NCBI GenBank assembly: GCA_028829895.1
Contig: CM054179.1
Span: 103,745,375-103,809,374 of the forward strand
DNA length: 64,000 nt
From: Sinotaia quadrata
Lineage: Eukaryota > Mollusca > Gastropoda > Architaenioglossa > Viviparidae
Direction of reading: 5' to 3'
Part shown: positions 11,342 through 23,306 of the stretch, piece after piece
Layout: the number at the start of each line of letters is the position of its first letter
How positions within the stretch are numbered: the first letter of the stretch is position 1
Notes under the pieces: model-generated
The model's database searches: none
Told to the model about the DNA's origin: nothing
The model's input: the letters and a program-made list of their open reading frames with translations, nothing else
Program-made: the position numbers and the translations under genes

Positions 11342-13250
11342 TGCACATCAATCTTAAAAGTGCAGGCGAGTGAGAAAACAGATAAGGAAGGGAGCCCGAA
11401 GTTGTACTGGAAAGAGAGAGTCTTATGGAGAAAGAGCGGGAGGATCTTTGAAATTTTTGTTGTAGTTGGCATATTATGACGTCATTTTGTGTTAATGTAA
11501 CACCATCCCACACTTAGCCTAAGTGAAGGCGAGCGAGATGAGCACGATTAACAAGGCAATTTTAGTTTTATCGTAATATACAGTATATGCATGCACACAC
11601 GAATCAGAATCACGTACAACCATAGTGTATAGTTAGTGGTGTTAGTAGCTGCGTTTGTTTACTTTTCTGAATGAGACTTTAGGTCACGAGACGTCAGTGA
11701 TGGTTAATTCAAAACTCTAGTCTAGAGAGACTTGTCTCCCCTCACTATGCTCCCGAGTAGGCGGCTGGCGGGTGTTGTCCGGGTGCAATCTCGTCCCTAC
11801 TCCCATGGAAGGAGTTCTCAATTTGTTCCTTGTGTGTGTATGTATACATGTCTACCAGTCTATGTGTATTTATACATACGTGTATATATATATATTCGTA
11901 TGTTCGTGTGTGTGCGTGTGTGTTTTGGCGCTCTAGAGCTGATGATTTATTTCTGTGATGTGTGTAGTTGGTGTTGGTCGCAGTTATCTTAAACATAGCA
12001 GCATGTTTGGCCAATTTTGGCCGTCTTCATTCTCTGTTGTCCCAATTTTTTATTTTTATTTTCACGAGGAAATTATAAAATACTAGTTTTAAAACATCAG
12101 TTTCCGTCAATTAAAATTTAAAAACTGTACTAAAATAAAACTGAGCAACCCTTGAGATTAATTTTCTTATTGCATATATTACAAGCAAATAGTGGTTAAG
12201 CACGAAATAGGTTGCCTTCTGCACTACGCTGCCTATAGCTGTCGTGTTATAGGAAATATATAGTGATCTGCAAGGAGGTTTTTAAATTAAAAAAAAATTG
12301 TTTAACTCACATCCCGCTTCTGGGAGCTATGTCTTAATGTTCTGTTCAAGTGGACTTTTAATTATGATAACCTTACCTCGGTGGGTCTAATGATTACAGA
12401 GTATCAGTCCCTGTGTTTTCATTCTGTATGGAAAAGAAGCTTTTATCCCCTAATTGCATTGTTTAAAAGTGTACTTCGTATTATAATATCTTGAGAAACT
12501 TTTATTTTATTTTAAACATATACTCAAGAATCAAGATCGTCATTAAAAATAACAGAACTGATCGAATATACAGCCCCGAGGAAAGGGAGGCAAATGTCAT
12601 TTCCTTGTGACTGAGACTTATGCATATACATATAAGCAGAAATGAAAATATAATTTTATTAAAACTAAGAACGTTCAGCAGTCGCTGTTGCTCTCTGACT
12701 CAGTGCTTGCTGCTACCTTTCCAAAATAGGCTGGTAAAGGTATTTCTTGTTGAGTGAGACTGGGCGAAGCCGTAAAAGGTCAGACTTTTCAGCAAGTAAA
12801 GCAATAGTATGCGTTGTATTCTGATGTCATTTGACGAAATTCAACAATTACTGCGTCTCTTTACATACTACTCATTATTTCTTATAGTTCGAACACTTTC
12901 GTCTTTTCAGTACAACTTGCTCTAAGTCGTGAACTTTAGCATTAAAAAAAATTATCCCAGTTTAGTGGAAATTAGATTTTAAACTAAAACCCAAATAATC
13001 TCACCTTTGATCTCTGGCGAAATTATATTTCATACAGGATTTCTGACAGAAATCTTTGTGAAAGCACACCTTCCCTCCTTCACATAGTAGGACAGTTGTT
13101 TTCAATTTATTTGTTAGGGTTAGACTTCGGTTTAAGTTTAACCTCCTTGCATCATTGAAGGTGAGGTTGTATCTTTTTGTTGTCAACCCTTCACAAGTCC
13201 CGATTGGGGAAAAAATATGCATCGGTATTAATAATTCCTCCCACTTTCAT
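11342..13250. other. Mostly unique non-coding sequence
   Basis: No repeat array is present, apart from short CATACGTGTATATATA-type tracts near 11850-11910. A minus-strand open frame with plausible splice borders lies at 13005-13188 and is discussed in the findings. Nothing else can be supported. Confidence 0.5.
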
Positions 13251-13255
13251 ACACA

Positions 13256-13298
<43 letters not shown>

Positions 13299-13301
13299 AC
13301 A

Positions 13302-13348
<47 letters not shown>
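13251..13348. repeat. (CA)n microsatellite
   Basis: (AC)n with three ACC interruptions, ending at CTTGCATTC. The histidine/threonine ORFs crossing it are artefacts. Confidence 0.97.
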
Positions 13349-13352
<4 letters not shown>

Positions 13353-13559
13353 TTCTAGCTGAGATATGGAATTATCCTGTCTTTGAGAGCACGCTGTCGT
13401 TGGTACATTCTTAGAGCTACATTTAAATTTTTTAAATTTAATTTGTGTGTTTTTGGGGGAGGAACCAGCAATAACAAAAATAAAACGCAATAAAAACAGA
13501 AGAAAAAATCAAGGACGGGTAAATATATGAGCATTGACTCACGCTTACCTATACGAAAA

Positions 13560-13770
13560 CATCCAGGCACACATGCGCAAGTATACACGTACAGTCACAC
13601 ACTGCACACATAGGTACACATACAAGCACTCACACATAGAGAGGTATACAAGCACAAACACTTACAAATACACATACATACAGAACGCACAACACACACG
13701 CAGGTACACGCACATGAAAACATTGCATTGGAACTTCACACACACACACACACACACACACGTACACATG
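13560..13770. repeat. Degenerate CA/CATA tract ending in (CA)n
   Basis: About 170 bp of imperfect CACAYA and TACA words lead into a pure (CA)n at about 13735-13762. It looks like a decayed microsatellite. Confidence 0.85.
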
Positions 13771-15141
13771 GCACCTAGTTAAACACATTAGCGCGAGAAA
13801 GCCCGAGACAGGTGCACCTGTATTTCGTGCGCCCAGTGCCAGTGCTCACCCTGTTGAACTGCGTATCTGAAAACCATCTCCACCATGTCCCGCCTCTTTG
13901 ATGCATTTTGTTTATAAAGAAAACTTAGACAACCAGACTTGCAGTTGAACTTCGACCCCACGGTTCAACCCGAAATATTGGGAAGGAACAGGGTGTGGGG
14001 AAGGGAGTGTTTGACAGCTGAATGGGCAGTGAGAAATGCGAAACTGGTGGCTAAATAGGCACTTTGAGGGTGGGATGGTAGCTTGCTCTGGAATAAGCTA
14101 TAGAGGGGGGCTGGAGGGTGGGAGTACAGTTTCTTGCAGTACATTGTCTTGTCCCAAGCAGCGAGATGAACATACGCAGGGGTATATTTAGAAACAACAG
14201 TAAACGTACATGTATACCACATGAGGTAAATACAGCAGCAAAGTCGACCCCTTTTCATGGTAGCCCACATACACCGACCTCTAAACATTAACTCATGAAC
14301 CTCTACATTTTAATCTCTTAGCAACTAAACTTTAATCTGTGCATATAAGCCTATTAGCAACCAACGACATGTGTAGAGACACTTGCATTATTAATATTGT
14401 TATTTTAATATCATCAATGTGCAAATTTGCACATGGATGATTTTAAAAACAAACTACTTTAAACAACTAACTGCAGGTATAGAGGTTATATTCTCTTGTT
14501 GGTTGCTTTCGGCGTTGTAATTATATATATTAATAGATTTTGAACTTGAGAATAAGTCTGGTTTCGCATACTCACAGCTAGAGATATATAGAATGCAACA
14601 GATGTATTTAATACTTCAACTCGATAAGTAATATTAACTTATATAAAGTACGTGACAGATGTGATCAACCGGCAGAAGTTTTGACATGCAGTTCAGTAGA
14701 TCAGTTTCCTCAGCACCCTTTTGCAATATTATGGATTTTTAGTTCTAAGTAGGTTTTTCGATTTGTATTGCCGGGCAAATATAAATGACGTCATCAATTG
14801 GCAACGCATGACTTCATTTAACTCAAAGAGCGGAAAGTTGATGCAGCCCACCACACACACATACCCCGCCCCAACCAAGCAGCTGTCATTGCACTGTTTT
14901 CCGTGTTGTTAGTTTACATAAAAATCGCATCTACATCGCACATTGCATATGCTTCAAAGGTCAGTCAAAATGTGATTCTTCATGACCTGTCCAATGCCGT
15001 TTGAAGCTGATAGCTTTTCGGAGATACACGATTCACAGCACACTCTCTGATTCATCTCAACTAGACAAGAAATGTTAGCCCTTGTTGCGTAGGCTAAATG
15101 CGGACAGATCTGACAAATCTTACCGCAAATCCTTCTTTAAT
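13771..15141. other. Non-coding unique sequence
   Basis: GC content rises at 13800-14300, but the frames there (107 codons on the minus strand, 13965-14288) have no recognisable domain. No repeat or RNA gene is seen. Confidence 0.5.
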
Positions 15142-15200
15142 TAAGTAAGGGGCAATAATTCTGATTACTTTAAGTTAAGGGGCAATAATTCTGATTACTT
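15142..15200. repeat. Two-copy ~29-bp tandem duplication
   Basis: AAGGGGCAATAATTCTGATT is repeated head to tail (15142-15170 and 15171-15200). The copies differ only in the junction TAAGT(T)AAGG. Confidence 0.9.
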
Positions 15201-15309
15201 GAACACGATCGATGAGCACACCACAGGCATCCCGAGCTATTACAGTATGGTTGTCGTAAATGGCCCACAATTTACGGGTACACAGGTTGTCTAGACTCTA
15301 GATAGCAGA

Positions 15310-15665
15310 CTTATATGGCCCATTATTGGCCCATCGTAGTGTTTGTTGATCCGAAGTTGGCAGCATTCGTTGGGCCAACCACATCTAGTGCAAAGAAAAG
15401 TGCATTTACCAACACACATCCAGCAAAAACTAAAGTGAAAAACTATTTTCCAACGTTGGCCCAACTCACTGTTTCATTGTATGCACAATAGTAAAACCTT
15501 TCCCCAATCTTATTCCAGTATTACCCAAAGATGGCCCAACACCATTAAGCACATTAGTCATCCTTTTCCCAACCTTATTTTAACCGCTTCCCAGTGATGG
15601 CCCAACACCATTTATCATTAACAAGTACATTAGATATCCTTTTCCCAACCTTATTTTACTGTTCA
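15310..15665. repeat. TTGGCCCAAC-type repeat cluster 1
   Basis: There are recurrent words TGGCCCA(A/T), GTTGGCCCAACTC, CCCAACCTTATT and TTCCCAGTGATGGCCCAACA. The unit approximates TTTCCCAACCTTATTCCAGT followed by NTTACCCAAAGATGGCCCAACACCA, with spacing of about 70-80 bp. A related cluster in the same orientation lies at 16715-16852. Confidence 0.75.
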
Positions 15666-16714
15666 TTAGCCAACAATGACACTCATGTTCGAGTGTTATA
15701 AATTTTCATTTAATGAATGTTCATTTTTTTGTTTGTTTGTTTGTTGTTGATATGCGCTTCATTCATCTTTCATTTATTATATTTGTATTTTTCATCTTTG
15801 AAAGCTTTACTCGCTTCTTGAAAATTAATTGCATATTGTAACGGACACCAGTTGGTATTCTCTTATCTATGTTACCATAGTACGGGATTCTTTTGCGGCA
15901 GGGGCACCGTGTTAGCTCAGAGAACTCAACGAATTGACCGTTTCCTGTTAGTCACCTCGAGGCTTTTAAATTAGTCGATTTTTATCTCGATAAAAATGCT
16001 CTGGACCCCTGCCAAAAGACTCTCTTGTTCGGAAGAGGTTATATTTTAAGTATGCGTCTTTTGACCTGTGCCTGCTATTTTGTAAGAAAAATATTTTCAT
16101 AATTTTTGTTCTGATGTTCAACGTGCGCGGTTCGACCTCAGTCTTCATTTTACAAACATGTTATTCGGGTATGGTTTGAATTATGTTTTGATAGAATCAA
16201 AAGAGTGTCTGAATTAGAGTCTGGAGTCTCGGAATCAGAGGTGCTTGAGCTAAAGTCAGAAACCGATTCAGAGTCCAGCGACCAGTTTAGTGTCCTGCGT
16301 TCTTTGATCTGGAAGTGGTAGTCTGCAAAAACCGCTTGCGTCCGAATTCCCAGTATATATGGGGCGAAGTTCGACTAAAGTTCCCTAGCGAAAGTTTCGC
16401 AAGATGTGATTCCATAATTTTTTTCTCTGTCATATATTGTTATTTTATTGTCATTTTTTTTTTGCAATTTGTGTGTGCCGCATGATATCGGCAAGTGTTT
16501 GTTTATTCTTGCCGAAGATGCGCCATGTTTATGTGTTTACCAAGAGAACAGTGTGCGTTGTTCTGCAAACATTTTTCTTTTCAAGGCAGTTTGCGTAATC
16601 TATTATCTCACGAGAATTTGGGACATTGTGAAACCCTTCTATATTCCGTCTTGAAGGAGACATATTTAGGAACATACTTATTCTGACTAATCTTCATTTG
16701 CATGTATGTGTGTT
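15666..16714. other. Stretch between the two TTGGCCCAAC clusters
   Basis: It includes a (GTTT)n run near 15731-15745 and moderately GC-rich DNA at 16130-16400. No conserved coding frame is evident; the 60-68 codon frames at 16448-16686 are not recognisable. Its placement between two related repeat clusters suggests it may be the inside of a larger, decayed element. Confidence 0.4.
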
Positions 16715-16852
16715 CACCAACATTTTCCCATTCCTATCCCAGCATTTTTCAGTGTTGGCCCAACTCTTTTGTTGCAATCTGCGCACAGTAGCCAACTCTT
16801 TCCCAGTCTTATTCCAGCATTACCCAACGTTGGCCAAACTTCATTTGTTCTG
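16715..16852. repeat. TTGGCCCAAC-type repeat cluster 2
   Basis: CAGTGTTGGCCCAACTC and ACCCAACGTTGGCCAAACTT are separated by TTTCCCAGTCTTATTCCAGC. This is the same module as at 15310-15665, in the same orientation. Confidence 0.75.
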
Positions 16853-17864
16853 ATAAGTTGCCATTATGCATATGAGATGACTTGATCTATGATTTACAAG
16901 TGGGATTGCACTGCTAGTCTCTACGGGACCCAGTCGATACCAGAGCAAGTTCAGCTTGTTATCAGAATAGTTCAGTGAAAATGGTGATCGTTCGGAATGG
17001 AGATTGTTGCCGGGTTGCCGACTGACACGCTGTGCCGAGCACATTTTCATTATATGCTACACGGACACGCACACGGATTCGCCACTGACTGCAGCTGAAC
17101 TGCATATGCACGGTTATAGTCAAACAGTCAGCGGCAACAGCAGTCAAATGCATGCACGCAAAGTCGGCTGCGCCTTGTACGTTGCACACGGCAGGCGCGG
17201 CATAGTCACCTGGCATTCCAACCCAATGATTCACTGGCCTATATTATGCAGCTCGTCTTACCTGTGGTGCTGCCTGAAGAGCTTCCAGGCTACACTTTCT
17301 CCTGCCGTAATGTGGCAGCCAGGCCCAGGAGAGAAGGATGTTTTAGCTGCTGTTCAGACTCATAAGAGCTTAAAAGAACTCCTTATAGTCTTCGGGACGC
17401 TAACTCAGCGTTTTTATGCTTCTTTGTCTGTTGTGATAGCGATTGCACGCGTGTAGATTAATCGGCTATATTAACGAAATGACTGATAGATATATAAATA
17501 ATGGGCAGGGTCGGGTGTAATGGGTTTTCTTCGGGTTTTTGTGTTGTTGTTGCGTAGATACGCTGTAAATTAGTGAGCATTAAATATACTTGCTGACAAG
17601 GATGCATCTGCGTGTACGTATGGATGGATATAAATATGCTAATCATGTCCACTTGTGAAATGTATCTGAGGTAGGGTGAATATGTTGAATGAGGTGTGAG
17701 CGTGTACCTCTCACACTGGAAGCATGTTGAATACGCCCATATTGCTTTTGTAGTTGTTGTTTTCTGTCAACGACTAATCTCGCTAAAGTGGCGTGGATAA
17801 AAATATTGTAGCCACGAAAAATGTGAGTCGAATCACAAAAAACAATTTCTAATGGTGAATTCTG
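16853..17864. other. Non-coding, with a 150-codon frame of no known family
   Basis: A + strand frame (17004-17456) is the longest outside tandem repeats. Its translation has no domain or compositional signature I recognise, and no clear initiation or splice context. I do not call it a gene. Confidence 0.4.
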
Positions 17865-17874
17865 CGTGTGTGTG

Positions 17875-17906
<32 letters not shown>

Positions 17907-17909
17907 TGC
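17865..17909. repeat. (GT)n then (GCGT)n microsatellite
   Basis: (GT)12 passes into (GCGT)n, an alternating purine-pyrimidine tract able to form Z-DNA. Confidence 0.95.
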
Positions 17910-18138
17910 ATTTCTGTGCATGTGTATGTGCGTGCTTAATTAATAAAGAGAAAAAGAAAATCACATTCTGACGTCGATTTTCTTAATGTATCGGGGTTTT
18001 CCTCCTTCACACAGAGAGCTACCCCAAAGTTAATCTGCTGCACGAACGGAAACAAATACATGATTAGAGTCCATAAATCGTCGTCTAGCATGCTTTTCAA
18101 TAACATTACCCCCCCCACACACACACATTCTGCGCACG

Positions 18139-18141
<3 letters not shown>

Positions 18142-18194
<53 letters not shown>
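18142..18194. repeat. (CA)n microsatellite
   Basis: Pure (AC)n of about 53 bp. A short C tract and CACACACA lie just upstream (18110-18126). Confidence 0.97.
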
Positions 18195-18197
<3 letters not shown>

Positions 18198-20599
18198 CTA
18201 GGAAATAAAAAATACGGTTGTCGAAAAGCCAAATAAGGATAGCGTTGAATGGAAATGGTAATTTCAAGAACTGAAAGGAATGGAAATAAGGGGGTAAGCT
18301 AGAAGTTGCCCGTCAGCTAAACGCTATCACCTTACATGGACATAGATTGTTATTGCCCTTGTTTTCTGGCCATTGCTTTATTCAGTTTTCTCGCCACAGT
18401 ATCGACCAGTCCGGGCTACTCTAATGACTGAAACGATTTCCGACCCAGTCATCGTCACCCTTGAAATCAGGAGTCTTTTCTACTTCACCGATGCCGACTG
18501 ATAAGTTGTCACTACAGACTTTGTGCTAGGTTTTAGTTTATGGAAGTAACAAACACAGGTTTATGTCAGGAATCTGGTGCACGGTTTTCTGTGGAACTTG
18601 ATGAATATGGTATGAAAGTCTTTATCTGTTGCGAATTCCGTAAAGTTTTCTAGACATAACTCATTTTATGCAAAGTTTTTTTAGGGGTGCGTGTTGGGGG
18701 GGGGGGGGGGGAGAGAATGTGCGTGTATATGTGTATGTGTGTGAGAGAGAGAGAGAGTGTAGTTGTAGTGGTAGTTGTCACATGTCCAGTTATATTTAAT
18801 GACCCTGCCCCTATATCAGATTCTAAAGTATCAATATTAGATTATTATTTCACTTCCAATAGCGACAGCTGGATTGCCTGACTTATCCTTCCACTAATAT
18901 GCCAGATATTCGGGCTATTATTCAAATGATTTACCAATAGATAAGTCAGCTGATGTGCCTAAGCTGGTAACGTTATCTTCCCCTTTTATCGGTTATGATT
19001 ATAATATTAATTCTTCCGGCTCTACCCCCCACACCAGCTTCCCAGTCATCATTTACAACAAATTATGCAAATGTGGGTGAAGATAACAAAATAATAACAA
19101 TAAGAAGAAAGAAAGAACATCAATTTCTAAATCTCAAAATATTCAATGAGTTCATCTATCCTGTCATGCTTGATTATTCCAATAAAGTTCATATTCAACT
19201 GATCAGTTTATTTCGGAGAGTGCACACTTAACTAGAATTTTCATGAAGAACGGCAACTGCCCATGGCGTCCCTTGACAGTGTGTGGCGTTACGTTGCGGT
19301 TGTCTTTCAGGCAGGAACAACTCAATGCCGAATAGGTGTGCCAGATGTAGTCCATGGATCAAAAGACAGGTGTACCTTCAGACCAGGAACCAGCTGAAAT
19401 GAACAACATTTCTTCTATAGCAACCTATATGCATGAACAATCATTTGGGCTTTGTGGCAAGAGTGATAGATTACTCTTACAATGCTCTTCACAACTTGTT
19501 AGCGACACGCTAACTTATAATTCACAGACTCAATAAAATATTTAGAAGTGAACAATAATAGTTCCACTCCTGCAATTACATAAATTCATAGATACAATAT
19601 CCAACAAGTGGTTTACATTAATATTCATTAAACAATCATTCTGATCTCTAGCTCCACCGGCTACAAATAGTTTCACAGTACATGAGTATGGCATACAAAT
19701 GTAGTTGTATCGTTTCAACGTCCTTACAAAAACATAATCGTTGCTAATGCCACTTAGCTTCTGTAAGAGAAAATACATTAGTTCATACACTGTGATTAAA
19801 AAATCACATGAATATTTTACATAACATTCTATCAATAATATATACAAATAATCAAGAGAAGTCAGTTATATATATTACACTCATAAATCGTGCTCGGTAT
19901 CAAAGTACACAAAGAAATCAACCTTGAACCATGGGCGCAGTGACTATGCCGGCTAGTTTATGGACGTGTATATATCGGTCTCGAGGTCAGCTAATGGATC
20001 AGCTACGTCACGATATGGAACGCGAATGATTAAATATGGGCATCTCGTATCCTGTCGCCCCCTTTACCCCTCTGTGTCATTCACCCGTTTGAGTGACCCA
20101 CATCTTAATAGGTCGTAAGCACCTATTACATCACTGGTACACAATCTTGTTAAAGGTACTACACTTATCATAGAGGAATGAAAAAGACATTAAACTAAAA
20201 GGCATAATTTGCCCAGAACCCATCTGACTAGTAAATTTTGAACTTCTCTGGGATAAAAGGATATGCATATTTCTTATTACTACCTTCCATTTTTATTTTG
20301 TGGATCTGGAACTATTTTGTTCAAATGTGGAAAGTTCTTTTCCCTAGTAGATTTGGAACATGTCGGTCTAGTATGAATTCCATGTGTTTGCCTATTCCAT
20401 GTTCAGTAATGTGCAGATACACATCTTGTGTAATTAACATCGAAGTTGTAAATGTTCCACACTCTTTGCACTGTTTATTTCTCTCTTCCCCAAGTTTTTG
20501 AACTCAGACTGGTATAAAACTTTGTTGCTAGATCTGTGCAAAGTTTACTGTAGTATGGAATGTATCTGGTGTGGAACTATATATGTTGCCATTTGTGTG
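18195..20599. other. Non-coding unique sequence with G16 tract
   Basis: A run of 16 G (18696-18711) is followed by GT-rich and (GA)n sequence to about 18755. Frames of 60-101 codons (for example 18995-19231, 19542-19847 minus, 20238-20501) show no recognisable protein. Nothing else is seen. Confidence 0.5.
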
Positions 20600-20880
20600 C
20601 ATTGCCTTAGATCAAATATCCATTTTCATATATTGTCTTAGATCGAATACTAATTTTATTTAGTGCCGTAGATCGAATACCGTTTTATTTAGTGCCGTAG
20701 GCATAATATATACAATTATTTAGTGCCTTAGATCGAAAACCCGTTTTAATTTAGTGCCATAGACCGAATACTCGTGTTCTGTCATGCAATAGACTGAATA
20801 CCGTTTGCTGAGGTGCCATAGACCGACTATCCGCTTTATGACTTTCTCTTTAAGTGGTGCCATAGACCGATTGCCAGTGA
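20600..20880. repeat. Degenerate ~35-bp minisatellite, about 8 copies
   Basis: The unit approximates TTTAGTGCCGTAGATCGAAT followed by ACCGTTTTA. Later copies carry GTGCCATAGACCGA. Unit length drifts between about 30 and 50 bp. Confidence 0.8.
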
Positions 20881-21613
20881 GTTATGGTTTTCGAGAGCCG
20901 TATACACGTTAAACGCCCAAATTTTACAGTACGTTAATTGCATGATCTGAGAGGAGGGAAAGAAATTGCGCTTTTGCTGGTTTTCGCTCATGACTCACTG
21001 CTTGGAATGATGTTGTAGTTAGTCAGCTTTAGTCTCACGTTAAGTTTTCTGGAAGCTGCTGTCTGTGGACTATTATTGTATTTCTTCTTTGTGAGATGAC
21101 GGGAAATTATATATCAGGGTCATAAAAATATTCTAAAATTTTAGTTTTCTTGCTTTAACCAAAGATTTTCGTATTTAACTTTTGCAGTATATAATTGAAA
21201 AATATATGCAAATGAAGTCATTTTCTCTAGCTCTTGACTTGTCCTTATCACAACACATGCTATACCTTATGCACAAGAGAGTGAGGAGAAAGAAAGAGAA
21301 AAAAAAACCCCAAACGAACTAAAGTAGCGAACGAACGAAATATTTGGGGCGCGGGGGGGGGGGGTTGTCTTTTCCTCCCAACGCTGAAAATTAAAACACA
21401 AAAGTAACTCTCAATCTACAGTTAGTTAACAGTAACAACAGTAATAATAGTAATATATTACTAATAAAGAAGAAGACGTGCTATCAAAGCACAATAGATT
21501 TTCAAGGAACTAAAGGTAATTCAGTATTTTACATGTACATGGAATAATAACTAAAAACAAATCATTTCAGGCTTTTCCGCAAGTTCATATATTTCGTAGA
21601 CCGTGAAGTATAC
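20881..21613. other. Non-coding stretch with A and G tracts
   Basis: A7 at about 21301 and G12 at 21353-21364. No coding or mobile signature is seen. Confidence 0.5.
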
Positions 21614-21660
21614 CAGTGGTTTATAATCTTTTTATTTGTAAGGACCACTTTTCCAGCTTC
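21614..21660 (+). mobile_element. Possible hAT-like left terminus
   Basis: CAGTGGTTTATAATCTTTTT followed by ATTTGTAAGGACCAC resembles the CAGTGGTTCTCAACCTTTTT...GGACC ends common in hAT elements. The flank is AAGTATAC. After the 33-bp array and T-run there is AAGTTTAC (7 of 8 identical), but no CCACTG terminus precedes it, so the right end is unproven. Confidence 0.35.
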
Positions 21661-21740
21661 ATATACGTTGTGAACCATCAGCTATACAATTTATTTATAT
21701 ACTGAATAACGCAACCGTGGACCACTTGATAATGCACCAC

Positions 21741-21933
21741 ATACGACAGAGAAAGGGTCTAGCTGCTAGTTGTATAAGACAGAGGAAGGGTCTAGCGGCT
21801 AGTTGTATAAGACAGAGGAAGGGTCTAGCGGCTAGTTGTATAAGACAGAGGAAGGGTCTAGCGGCTAGTTGTATAAGACAGAGGAAGGGTCTAGCGGCTA
21901 GTTGTATACGACAGAGGAAGAGTCAGCGGCTAG
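21741..21933. repeat. 33-bp minisatellite, about 6 copies
   Basis: The unit is TAGTTGTATAAGACAGAGGA followed by AGGGTCTAGCGGC. Internal copies are nearly identical. Because 33 is a multiple of 3, a 74-codon frame of an 11-residue repeat (CIRQRKGLAAS) stays open, but this is a consequence of the array. A T-rich run (about 21951-21973) follows. Confidence 0.95.
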
Positions 21934-21973
21934 TGCTCTAGCGGGACCATCTTTTTTTCTTTTTTTTTTTTTT

Positions 21974-22461
21974 AAAGAAGTTTACTAATACTAGAAATAC
22001 TAACATCTTCAAATGCAGAAATGGGTGTACTTCATATTCTCTGGTCGAGAGGGAATTCCGCGCAGACGAGCCTTTCAAGTTCAGATGGAGAGAGAGGGGA
22101 AAGAGAGAAAGAGAGTGGAAGGGGAGAGAATACGTGGACATGGGAGAGTGGAGAAAAGTATTTTTTTTTTTTTCCTTGCAAGGCAATTGGCATATTTATC
22201 GATTTATTAAAGATATATGTATATTTGTGGCCCACGAAATGCAACAGTCCTTTTCCTCTTCCATTTTTGTCTGAAACATATCGACTTCTCACTCGTTTAA
22301 GAGTCTAATACTCTTCCTGGCGTCACTTTTCGAGTCCTAATCGATTTACTTGTAACTGTTTTACTTCAATAATTCTACAGCAAAGTAAACTCAGTTTCCA
22401 GACTAGAGAGTATTGAGATGACAGCCGTTAGGGATCGAAGGTCAAAGTAACGTTTTCAGAA
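21974..22461. other. Non-coding stretch with purine tract
   Basis: A GA-rich patch lies at 22085-22130 and a T12-13 run near 22160. No gene is supported. Confidence 0.5.
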
Positions 22462-22757
22462 TGGATTTAATAAGAGCAATATCACACTCAATTAGAATAT
22501 ATTGAGCTGTAGAGATAGAGTAATATCACGTCCTCACAGAATATATTGTGCTGTAGAGATAGGTTAAAGTCAATTTGCTAAGAGTAATATCACCTCCACT
22601 CAGAATATATTGTGCTGTAGAGATAGGTTAAAGTCGATTTGCTAAGAGTAATATCACATCCTCTCAGAATTTATTGTGCTGTAGAGATAGGTTAAGGATT
22701 TGCTAACATTAATACCACATCTACTCGGAAAATATTGTGCTGTAGAGATAGGCTAAG
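22462..22757. repeat. ~64-bp minisatellite, 5 copies
   Basis: TGTAGAGATAG starts at 22509, 22552, 22616, 22680 and 22741 (spacing 43, 64, 64, 61). The unit contains AAGAGTAATATCACNTCC and AGAATATATTGTGCTGTAGA. Confidence 0.93.
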
Positions 22758-22850
22758 TTAGCGCCTTCTCAAACTTTTTGAACTAGCGGCTCTCCAAATC
22801 TGAGGAATAAATTTCAAGGCTCCTTCGACCCAGAAAAAAAATTCATTTAG

Positions 22851-22874
22851 GAGTTGAGTTGAGTTGAGTTGAGT
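22851..22874. repeat. (GAGTT)n short tandem repeat
   Basis: About five pentamer copies. Just upstream, 22772-22795 (CTTCTCAAACTTTTTGAAC) resembles a hAT terminus, but no mate was found. Confidence 0.9.
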
Positions 22875-23230
22875 CACTAAAAACACATTTATTGTTACAT
22901 GTAACTTGAGTAAAATACAACACAAAGTCTGCCACAGACATAATAATGATAAACAAAATTATCTTCTTAAAGGGTGTTTGGACACTGGTGTTAATGTAAA
23001 GTGAAAGAGACGCTGAAATATTTAGGTCATGGCTTTTGGACTGAAGCTTCACTTTTTGCGAAACAGTGGGCGAAGTGGTGTAATGACCGAGGACAGAGAA
23101 TGTCAGGCATTTTGATACGTTGGTGTTTGCCCTGAAAGAGAAACGTAGCAGAACAATGACAAGAGACAAACCAGATGAAATGATATGTTTGAAGGTATAA
23201 ACTAGTTGTGAATAGGTTTTGATTTAGTTC

Positions 23231-23233
<3 letters not shown>
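22875..23233. other. Non-coding unique sequence
   Basis: A 108-codon minus-strand frame (22843-23169) has no recognisable domain. Nothing else is seen. Confidence 0.45.

Positions 23234-23301
<68 letters not shown>
23234..23301. repeat. (CT)n microsatellite
   Basis: Pure (TC)34, a homopurine/homopyrimidine mirror tract that could form H-DNA. Confidence 0.97.

Positions 23302-23306
<5 letters not shown>

Noticed and set aside
11230..11513. Cys-Val and Thr-His repeat ORFs over (TG)n, also at 13.3, 33.4, 36.6, 51.1 and 52.7 kb
   Set aside because: Dinucleotide repeats are open in several frames on both strands; they are not proteins.
17004..17456. 150-codon + strand frame
   Set aside because: No domain, low plausibility of composition, no splice or promoter context. 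A frame of this size can occur by chance in 64 kb.
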